From Promethearchaeota archaeon (GTDB taxonomy: Archaea > Asgardarchaeota > Lokiarchaeia > Sigynarchaeales > SOKP01): 15,563 nucleotides of DNA. Of the stretch, positions 1-6,352 are shown one piece after another. The stretch spans positions 1-15,563 of the forward strand of contig JAHLWT010000033.1 in NCBI GenBank assembly GCA_019057775.1. Reading direction: 5' to 3'. Under the pieces are notes generated by a model. That model ran no database searches, had not been told where the DNA came from, and was given only the letters and a program-made list of their open reading frames with translations. A program made the translations under genes and the position numbers. Within the stretch, counting starts at the first letter, position 1; every line of letters starts with the position of its first letter.

Positions 1-93
1 CTTTTCTTTTATGTATTGCTAGTTTTTCTTCGCTCATGTCAAACACAGGGTTTTTAATAATTATTGTTATAGTGATGATTGGTTAAAGTCAAC

Positions 94-109
94 GTTTATT
101 TAAATAAAC
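94..109. repeat. Perfect 16-base palindrome
   Basis: GTTTATTTAAATAAAC is its own reverse complement. It lies at the left edge, beyond the GTPase terminator, in about 200 bases with no gene visible. It could be a dimeric-regulator site for a gene outside the window, or a chance AT palindrome. Confidence 0.4.
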
Positions 110-153
110 TATTGTTTTAATAACAAGCCAAAAAATAAAAATATACCCATTAC

Positions 154-182
154 AATCAAATTATCAAAAGTATGATTTGATT
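154..182 (-). terminator. Hairpin and T-rich terminator of the small GTPase gene
   Basis: An 11-pair stem (154-164 with 172-182, one G-T wobble) closes a 7-base loop about 20 bases past the GTPase stop codon. Read on the minus strand it is followed by a T-rich stretch (about 146 down to 124). Archaeal termination mainly needs the U-rich tract, so the tract is the stronger part of the signal and the hairpin may be accessory. Confidence 0.5.
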
Positions 183-203
183 TTTAAAAATTATTGATTG
201 ATT

Positions 204-773
204 TTATAATTCTTCTTTACTTTTGCTAATAAGCTTTCCCATTTTCTTTGTCATGCGATGTGTAAGTTCGAGAAAGGCTTTTTCAACATTATCTCCAGTT
301 TTAGCGGATGTTTCAAAATATAAACAGCCTTCTTTTTTTGCATATTCTTCTACTTCACTCCTATCTATAATCTGACCAATTCCAGTTATTAAATCGGATT
401 TATTCCCTATTATTACGCTGGGGATATCATTAATTACTATACTCCGCATTTCTGAAAGCCATTCTTTCATACTTGAAAATGTTTGATGTCTTGAAAGATC
501 AAACACAATCAATGCTCCAAATGAGCCTTCGTAAAAGTTACGATGGAGAAATTTAAATTTTTCTTGACCTCCTATATCCCATATATGGAGTTTTACAAAT
601 TTTTCTGGTTCATATTCCAAAGTTTTAGTTAAAAAATCTACGCCTATAGTAAGCTTGTATTTTAAAGTAAATTCATTATGAACAAACCTGTTCAACAGGC
701 TCGTTTTTCCTACCGCACCAGGTCCAATAATAATGACTTTAAAAGATGATTCCACTTGACTTGAGTCTGGCAT
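204..773 (-). CDS. Ras/Rab-like small GTPase
   Basis: A 189-residue small GTP-binding protein of the Ras superfamily, expected to act as a GTP/GDP switch in the cytoplasm. All five G boxes are visible: P-loop GPGAVGKTS (17-25), switch I Thr42 followed by the Rab-like IGVDF, switch II WDIGGQE (65-71), NKSD (124-127) and ETSAK (154-158). Residues equivalent to Ras Gly12 (Gly19) and Gln61 (Gln70) are kept, so it should hydrolyse GTP. Switch II has Gly-Gly before the Gln, as in Arf proteins, while the rest looks Rab-like. There is no C-terminal cysteine for prenylation and no Gly2 for myristoylation, so stable lipid anchoring is not expected. Such GTPases are abundant in Asgard archaea. The start is supported by a TATA box about 26 bases upstream with no Shine-Dalgarno sequence. 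No effector, GEF or GAP gene is nearby, so its process is unknown. Confidence 0.93.
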   Translation of the reverse strand: MPDSSQVESSFKVIIIGPGAVGKTSLLNRFVHNEFTLKYKLTIGVDFLTKTLEYEPEKFVKLHIWDIGGQEKFKFLHRNFYEGSFGALIVFDLSRHQTFSSMKEWLSEMRSIVINDIPSVIIGNKSDLITGIGQIIDRSEVEEYAKKEGCLYFETSAKTGDNVEKAFLELTHRMTKKMGKLISKSKEEL

Positions 774-797
774 TTTAATATGCTAAACTTATATCAC

Positions 798-805
798 TTT
801 TATAT
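798..805 (-). promoter_or_regulatory. TATA box of the GTPase gene
   Basis: Read on the minus strand this is ATATAAAA, preceded by A/T-rich purines. Its centre is about 28 bases upstream of the ATG at 773. Archaeal TATA boxes sit about 26 bases before the transcription start, so transcription should begin within a few bases of the start codon, giving a leaderless or nearly leaderless mRNA. Confidence 0.45.
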
Positions 806-1023
806 TTTAATCTATAATTATTTATTATCTTTTTAAGTTTAATCTACTTCCAAAATTTAGACCCATATGTGCATATCCATCATCCTAATTCAATTCGACT
901 AAAATCTGATAATTTTATATATATAGATTTTTTAATTATGGAAATCTACTTCTCTTAACGAAATTTCCTAATAAAATATCAAAAAGTGCTAAAGTTAATA
1001 ATTAAGAAATAAATAAAGTATAA

Positions 1024-1029
1024 GAGGAT
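1024..1029 (+). promoter_or_regulatory. Ribosome binding site of the MBL hydrolase
   Basis: GAGGAT lies 4 bases before the ATG at 1034 and matches the purine-rich Shine-Dalgarno core. It supports this ATG as the start. Confidence 0.5.
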
Positions 1030-1033
1030 AATA

Positions 1034-1984
1034 ATGAAACTTAAAGAAATAGCAAAGGACGTATATGCCTGCTTACAGGAGGACAGGGGAATTGGATGGA
1101 ATAACGCTGGGTTCGTGAATCTTGGTGGAGGGTTGGCTATTGATACCTTTTACGATTTGAATCGTACAAGGCAGATGATCGAGCTCTACAAAACGGTATC
1201 ACCTATACCAGCACGACGACTCGTGAATACTCATCACAATGGCGATCATACATGGGGTAATCAGCTTTTCAAAGACTCTGAGATTATTGCACATCGCCTC
1301 TGCGCTGAAGAAATAGAAAAAGAAAAAAAACGTAATTTGCCTGGGATATTCCAGAAATGGATACAAAAACCTGAGGCTTTTCCACCAGGAATGAAACAAT
1401 TTGTAGGGGGATTAAGTCAGTTTGACTATTCGGGAATTGAGCTTACGTTGCCAAATCATTTAATCGAAGATAGATTTGATCTTGAACTTGATGGCTACCC
1501 CTGCCAACTTATTTATGTTGGCCCGGCACACACTTCCGGTGATCTAATCGTGTATCTCCCCGAACATAAAATCATCTTTGCTGGCGATATTGTCTTCTGG
1601 AAATGCACACCAATCGGTTGGGAAGGTACGCATACTAAGTGGATTGAAGCTTTAGATCTTGTGTTATCCTTTGAGCCCGAGGTTGTTGTGCCAGGACATG
1701 GGCCTCTCTGTGGTGTCGATGAAGTGAAGGAGTTGCGGGCTTATTTCGAGTTTGTATATTCTGAGGCCAAGCGTTTCTTTAATGAGGGACTTGATCCTCT
1801 CGAGGCATCGAAGAAGATCAATCTCGGACCTTATACTGATTGGAGCGAGCCAGAGCGATTATTTTTTAATGTTAACAGGGCATATCGAGAGTTCCGGAAT
1901 GTAGAACCCTGGGATGCACCCATCAACGCATTAGATCTTTTCCGTCAAAGCAATGAATTACGGATTCACTGGGATGGAATCTAA
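1034..1984 (+). CDS. Metallo-beta-lactamase-fold hydrolase, variant metal site
   Basis: A 316-residue protein with the metallo-beta-lactamase fold; these are mostly zinc hydrolases of esters, thioesters or lactams, and the substrate here is not evident. The first metal motif reads T-H67-H-N69-G-D71-H72, where the usual HxHxDH would have His at position 69. The other ligands are present: His166 (GPAHTSGD), Asp185 (FAGD) and His222 (VPGHGP). A THxNGDH variant is familiar in one MBL subfamily, so this looks like subfamily membership and not decay. The C-terminal third (about 230-316) is an extension beyond the core fold. Base composition stands out: 1081-1140 has 31 of 60 G+C, 1681-1740 has 35 and 1801-1860 has 30, against 15 of 60 in 2281-2340 of the next gene. 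That suggests recent acquisition, possibly from bacteria. No signal peptide is visible. Confidence 0.88.
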   Translation: MKLKEIAKDVYACLQEDRGIGWNNAGFVNLGGGLAIDTFYDLNRTRQMIELYKTVSPIPARRLVNTHHNGDHTWGNQLFKDSEIIAHRLCAEEIEKEKKRNLPGIFQKWIQKPEAFPPGMKQFVGGLSQFDYSGIELTLPNHLIEDRFDLELDGYPCQLIYVGPAHTSGDLIVYLPEHKIIFAGDIVFWKCTPIGWEGTHTKWIEALDLVLSFEPEVVVPGHGPLCGVDEVKELRAYFEFVYSEAKRFFNEGLDPLEASKKINLGPYTDWSEPERLFFNVNRAYREFRNVEPWDAPINALDLFRQSNELRIHWDGI

Positions 1985-2038
1985 AGTAGTACAAGAAAAA
2001 TAAATAACCTGTATCGGGATTATATTGGTGTTCCCAGG

Positions 2039-2069
2039 AAAAATAGCAATATTATATCGCTATTTTTTT
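2039..2069 (+). terminator. Hairpin terminator between convergent genes
   Basis: AAAAATAGC (2039-2047) pairs perfectly with GCTATTTTT (2059-2067) around an 11-base loop, and the T run continues to 2069. It ends the MBL hydrolase transcript on the plus strand. Read on the other strand it also has a run of five T, so it may serve both convergent genes. The stop codon of the decarboxylase gene (2052-2054) lies in the loop. Confidence 0.65.
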
Positions 2070-3512
2070 ATCTAGGGATTGAGCAATATCTAAAATTGAA
2101 TTAATTAACACTTCAAAATCTTCTTTTCTCGACCTACGATTTACAATAGCAACACGTAAAGCAAAATTACCATTAAGCATAGTATTCGAAGGGACTGCGA
2201 TTCCTTTTTCTTGTAATTGAAATAAAATTTCTTTATTCACTTTGTTTAGCGTAGCTAAGTCAGTAGTACCATCATTATACCTAAAATTAACTATATTAAT
2301 TTTTGTAGGTGCAAGAATTTCCAGTTTTTGTTCTATTTCGATAAGATTTGTAAGATATCGTGCTTGTTGAATATTTTGCTCAATGAGTCGACCGTATTTC
2401 TCACTTCCATTTTCTTTAATGCTCATCCAAATCTTAAGAGCTCTAAATCCCCGTGATAATTGAAGACCATAATAATCATACCATAAATCCCCCGAACTAG
2501 TCCCTCTTTCGTGATGAGTAGCGTAATCCGCAGAAAAATTAAAAGCATTGAGATGTTCTTCTTTATTCCTAACAAGAACACAGCCAGCCTCATAATTGAT
2601 ATATAGCCATTTATGATAATCGAAGGCAATGCTATCTGCTTGCTTTATACCTTCTACAAGTTTGTTCGATCTTGTTGAGAGTTTACACCATACGCCAAAA
2701 GCAGCATCTAAATGGAACCACAGATTATACTCTTTTGCTATCTCAGCTAGCATATTTAAATCATCAATTGCCCCAGTATTTACGGTTCCTGCATTTCCAA
2801 TAATACATATTGGTTTATGTCCAACTTTAATATCTGCTTCTATCGACTCTCTGAGTTTCTCTATTTGAATTTCAAAATTTTCATTAACCGGTATTTTTCT
2901 TAGTGATTTCGTTCCTAATCCTAATAGTTGTATTGCTTTATCTATTGAGCCGTGCATCTCTGTAGATCCATATATTAAGAGATCTTTTTCACCTACACGT
3001 ATTCCTTCTTCAATAACATTATAATCTGTTTTGGTATTTCGAGCAACAGTTAATCCAATAAAATTAGCCATAGAAGCACCTGATACAATTACACCAGAAG
3101 CATTTGGATCATAACCAAGCATCTCTTTTGTCCATTCTATCACTTGTTTTTCAACATAATTTGCTATGTGCTCCCCACCAACCACATTTGGGTTCATTGT
3201 AGCAGCTAGCATTTCTGCTAAGATCCCGAAGGGCGTGCCAGTGCCTACTACCCACCCCCAAAAACGAGGGTGAATGTTTCCCAACGGATAAGGCAAGATG
3301 TCTCTTTTAAATTCATTGTATATTTCCTCTCTTCTTTGTCCCTTATTTGGTAAGGGAAGATTAAATTTTAATTTTATATCATTTGGTATTGGTTGCCAAA
3401 CTGGTTGCTCTCTAATGTCTCTTAAATGATTTAACATATCATCAAGCATTTTATGTCCTAAAATCCTTAAACTTTCCCAATCTGCGGGATCGAGAGTTTC
3501 TTCGGGTTCCAT
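2052..3512 (-). CDS. PLP-dependent group II amino acid decarboxylase
   Basis: A 486-residue fold-type I PLP enzyme of the group II decarboxylase family (aromatic-L-amino-acid, tyrosine and glutamate decarboxylases), which turns an amino acid into its amine plus CO2. Seen motifs: TEMHGSIDKA with the ring-stacking His187, GTVNTGAIDD (242-251), HLDAAFG with Asp269 for the pyridine nitrogen, and DYHKW with the Schiff-base Lys301. Tyr330 in SADYATHHERG falls where decarboxylases carry the mobile-loop catalytic Tyr; its presence argues against an aldehyde synthase variant. The conserved RGFRALK lies at 354-360. It is about 100 residues longer than archaeal MfnA and closer in layout to bacterial enzymes. 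The substrate cannot be read from sequence. The gene stands alone, divergent from the nitronate monooxygenase-like gene, with a TATA box placed for a leaderless mRNA. Confidence 0.88.
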   Translation of the reverse strand: MEPEETLDPADWESLRILGHKMLDDMLNHLRDIREQPVWQPIPNDIKLKFNLPLPNKGQRREEIYNEFKRDILPYPLGNIHPRFWGWVVGTGTPFGILAEMLAATMNPNVVGGEHIANYVEKQVIEWTKEMLGYDPNASGVIVSGASMANFIGLTVARNTKTDYNVIEEGIRVGEKDLLIYGSTEMHGSIDKAIQLLGLGTKSLRKIPVNENFEIQIEKLRESIEADIKVGHKPICIIGNAGTVNTGAIDDLNMLAEIAKEYNLWFHLDAAFGVWCKLSTRSNKLVEGIKQADSIAFDYHKWLYINYEAGCVLVRNKEEHLNAFNFSADYATHHERGTSSGDLWYDYYGLQLSRGFRALKIWMSIKENGSEKYGRLIEQNIQQARYLTNLIEIEQKLEILAPTKINIVNFRYNDGTTDLATLNKVNKEILFQLQEKGIAVPSNTMLNGNFALRVAIVNRRSRKEDFEVLINSILDIAQSLDKKIAI

Positions 3513-3530
3513 ACATTAAGAGAAAATACA

Positions 3531-3541
3531 TTATTTAAAAA
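3531..3541 (-). promoter_or_regulatory. TATA box of the decarboxylase gene
   Basis: Read on the minus strand this is TTTTTAAATAA, centred about 24 bases upstream of the ATG at 3512. No Shine-Dalgarno sequence lies between it and the start, so a leaderless transcript is predicted. Confidence 0.5.
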
Positions 3542-3681
3542 TATTCTTTTCCTAAGCAAGAAATTTTACAGAATTGTATTTACATCTGCGTTATGCACAT
3601 TTATAAAAACTGTTTCAAGGTTTATTTTGAAAGGATATAAAATTTAATACTGTAATTATATTTTATGTTGTTATAATTGAC

Positions 3682-3689
3682 TATAAAAT
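3682..3689 (+). promoter_or_regulatory. TATA box of the nitronate monooxygenase-like gene
   Basis: TATAAAAT is centred about 23-25 bases before the TTG at 3708. No Shine-Dalgarno sequence follows. The spacing supports both leaderless transcription and the choice of TTG as the start codon. Confidence 0.5.
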
Positions 3690-3707
3690 AAAAAAAACTG
3701 AAATAAT

Positions 3708-4865
3708 TTGATTCAAACAAAATTAACAAAGATAATTGGGATAAAGTATCCAATTATACAAGCAGGTATGGGACCTTACGCGACCACAAAGTTATGTATC
3801 GCAGTAGCGAAAGAAGGTGGATTAGGATTGATCTCAACTATTGGCATGGCAGGTCCTGATGTGAATTTTATACCTGAAGAAGATCGAAAGCTTGATTTTG
3901 GGGTTGGTGGTAGCCCTAAAAATGTCTTAAAACAGACCATAAGATATGTTTTTGAAAGCCTTGAGGATTACCCAGAAGCTAAATTTGGCGTTAATATACC
4001 AATTGCAAAAATATTTACTAGTGTATCAAGACAATTTATGAAAGCGGTTATCGAAATTTTTGAAGAACTGCCTGATGTAAAGAAAAAGTTAAGGGTTATG
4101 GTAACTTCTGCTGGAGATCCACTTCCTTGGGCAATAGATGCGAAAGAAAAGGGAGCTAAAAAATCGATTCTTGAAATCAAACAGGAAATACCCTCAATAA
4201 TATGGTGTCAAGTGGCTCCTAACGTTAGGGGCGCAAAAAGAGCCGAAAGATCTGGTGTAGATATAATCATAGCTTCAGGAAGAGAAGGAGGGGCACATTG
4301 TGCTTGGAGAGACACTTCATCCATGGTACTTCTCCCGGAAGTAGTTAGAACAGTCAATTTACCTGTAGTTGGAGCTGGGGGTTTTGCTGATGGTGCATCA
4401 TTAGTGGCAGCTCTTGCCCTAGGAGCGATTGGAATACAAATGGGGACCCGATTTATCGCCACTCAAGAGGGTGATTTCGAGCAAATGTGGAAGGAACAAC
4501 TGGTAAAAGCTACTGAATCTGACACTATTGTAGGACGTGGGATCTTCGGTCCTATGAGATTCTTGATTAATCAAGCCTCGCTTGAGGTCATCGATGAGAC
4601 TATTAAAGGAGCATCAGATCTTTACCGTGGAAAACCATGTCCGACAACAGATAAAATTCGTATTCTGGAAGAAAGAGGATTTAAAAAACTATTAGATGAG
4701 GATGAGAATGAAAGTCTTATGAATGCGGGTATTGTTGTAGGTAGAATACACTCAATACCAACTGTTCATGATTTAATTCAAAGTATTATGACTGAAGCAG
4801 AAGAAATAATATTAAATTTACCAAAAAAAGTAATGAAAATTGCCACTGTAGTTGAAGCTCTTTAA
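3708..4865 (+). CDS. Nitronate monooxygenase-like FMN enzyme
   Basis: A 385-residue TIM-barrel flavoenzyme of the nitronate monooxygenase / 2-nitropropane dioxygenase family, which also includes FabK-type enoyl-ACP reductases. Visible family signatures: GIKYPIIQAGMG at the N-terminus (11-22), KEGGLGLIS (35-43), ASGREGGAHCAW (189-200) with the probable catalytic His197, and the FMN-phosphate segment VVGAGGFADGASL (220-232) followed by GIQMGTRFI (242-250). It is somewhat longer than common members (about 320-355 residues), partly from an insertion around 55-90. The start is TTG: no ATG or GTG fits, the family N-terminus begins directly after it, and a TATA box sits at the right distance. The physiological substrate is unknown, and nitronate oxidation would be odd in a strict anaerobe, so a reductase role is possible. 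Confidence 0.85.
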   Translation: MIQTKLTKIIGIKYPIIQAGMGPYATTKLCIAVAKEGGLGLISTIGMAGPDVNFIPEEDRKLDFGVGGSPKNVLKQTIRYVFESLEDYPEAKFGVNIPIAKIFTSVSRQFMKAVIEIFEELPDVKKKLRVMVTSAGDPLPWAIDAKEKGAKKSILEIKQEIPSIIWCQVAPNVRGAKRAERSGVDIIIASGREGGAHCAWRDTSSMVLLPEVVRTVNLPVVGAGGFADGASLVAALALGAIGIQMGTRFIATQEGDFEQMWKEQLVKATESDTIVGRGIFGPMRFLINQASLEVIDETIKGASDLYRGKPCPTTDKIRILEERGFKKLLDEDENESLMNAGIVVGRIHSIPTVHDLIQSIMTEAEEIILNLPKKVMKIATVVEAL

Positions 4866-4932
4866 TCTGCACGATATCAAACATTGGAAAACCCGAAACT
4901 TTCTAATAAATCCCCACTTATTCAATTACTAT

Positions 4933-4939
4933 AAAAAAA
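4933..4939 (-). terminator. T-tract terminator of the activase operon
   Basis: Read on the minus strand, a run of seven T begins seven bases after the stop codon of the 467-residue protein (4946-4948). U-rich tracts like this are enough for archaeal termination. There is no clear hairpin. Confidence 0.4.
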
Positions 4940-4945
4940 GAATTA

Positions 4946-6349
4946 CTATAAATTTAAATTCTTCTTCTCACGGACCCTCTTAGCTTGAACAGCAATCGTT
5001 TCAAGAAGTCTCCGTTGATTTGTTGATATCCAAGGACCTTCACAATCTATGGCTGCGTAAGGGATATTACTTTTATTTGCTAAAGGGCGTATAATAGCTT
5101 GAGAATTCATTGCGGGTTGACAGTTAAATGTTCCTAAATTAACTATGCCATCGTAAATCCCATCCTTTATTGAATGTAAAAATCTTCCGATTATTACTGG
5201 AGTCTCACTAATACTATTGGAAGACACATACTTATTCCCCTCTTCAAAAAGATCAATAAAATCCACAAATGGATCAAATAGCAATCCTGATTTCCCGATA
5301 ATTCTCCTGAAAATTTTACATTGAGAATTTAAGAAATTTAAAGCGTTTTTACTTCTTTTTGTCTTTTGGAATTCCTTTTGATCATCTCCTTCTAATTCAG
5401 AAACACCTAACAATTGTTCATTAAATTGTTCTTTTGGTGTTATTAATCCCTTTTTAAACCCAAATCTTATAATACTTTCTGCTAAAATCATGCTCATCGT
5501 TTCAACGATATCAACAACTTTTACGATAATTCCTCTTTCAAGAAAAAAATCTTCAATTGGATAATGATCAAACATTAAATTTAGACCGCCAATAATTAAC
5601 ACTTTGGGGGTTTCTTCAATACTAGCTTTAAGAGGTATTTTCACAACTTCTTTGGCCCATTTTAGCAGTCCTGTATTTAATGTTTTTTTCCCATCTCTTA
5701 CACAATCAATAAAATTATTAGTTAGGTCTTCGAATTTCTTCATAGCTATAACAATTTCCTCAGCGGTACATTGTAAAGCGTTTCTTGCTTCTATAAGATA
5801 TTGCCCTAAAATAAAATTAAGGTTTTCCCAGGCTAATAAATCACGGTTTAATCCTAAATAATTATTAGTGTATTTGGGGAACGCGCAGAATATAGCATTT
5901 TTTATATTTAACCTCTTTGAAAATGTATCCCAAAGTACAGGCCATGCCCCATTCTGACATGGACCGTTGTTATCTACAGGCGTTCGATATATAGTGATTT
6001 CATTTTCATTTCTATACTCTTCAATATCCTTTAATACTGCTCCTGCTATTGCTACACTCGCAAGACATTCTCTTCCAGAACAAATCTTTTTAGCATACTG
6101 TAAAACAGAAGCATCAGTTTCTTTGCTTATTCTTATGTTTCGGTTATTTTTTTTAAATAGATTTATAACCAGTCGTCTGCCATAAGGATTACGAGGTTCA
6201 GGATCAACATATACAATTCTAGAATCCTTGAAATCAATTTTTTGGCCATCGCTATCAATAATAAATTTAAGATCCTCTGAAAAGCGAGTTTGTTTTACCG
6301 CTTTTTTTTCGTATGACTTTATATTTTTAAACGTTTCTATCTCGGTCAT
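4946..6349 (-). CDS. HgdB-like C-terminal part of the giant acyl-CoA dehydratase activase
   Basis: A 467-residue protein matching the C-terminal part of the very large (about 1400 residue) 2-hydroxyacyl-CoA dehydratase activase-related proteins, a region related to the dehydratase subunit HgdB. Such modules carry [4Fe-4S] clusters used in ATP-driven low-potential electron transfer to acyl-CoA thioesters. Candidate cluster cysteines: Cys90 and Cys95 (CSGREC), Cys131 (GPCQNG), Cys410 (FNCQP) and Cys436. The segment around 383-410 (PVIIGRFLHS to NLGTFNC) and the ending AAIDCEGPW match the family's second HgdB-like lobe. The ATG follows the upstream stop codon after one AAA codon and is in the same frame. 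No Shine-Dalgarno sequence precedes it, so translation probably depends on re-initiation after the upstream gene. The pair most likely acts as one complex. Confidence 0.8.
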   Translation of the reverse strand: MTEIETFKNIKSYEKKAVKQTRFSEDLKFIIDSDGQKIDFKDSRIVYVDPEPRNPYGRRLVINLFKKNNRNIRISKETDASVLQYAKKICSGRECLASVAIAGAVLKDIEEYRNENEITIYRTPVDNNGPCQNGAWPVLWDTFSKRLNIKNAIFCAFPKYTNNYLGLNRDLLAWENLNFILGQYLIEARNALQCTAEEIVIAMKKFEDLTNNFIDCVRDGKKTLNTGLLKWAKEVVKIPLKASIEETPKVLIIGGLNLMFDHYPIEDFFLERGIIVKVVDIVETMSMILAESIIRFGFKKGLITPKEQFNEQLLGVSELEGDDQKEFQKTKRSKNALNFLNSQCKIFRRIIGKSGLLFDPFVDFIDLFEEGNKYVSSNSISETPVIIGRFLHSIKDGIYDGIVNLGTFNCQPAMNSQAIIRPLANKSNIPYAAIDCEGPWISTNQRRLLETIAVQAKRVREKKNLNL

Positions 6350-6352
6350 TTT

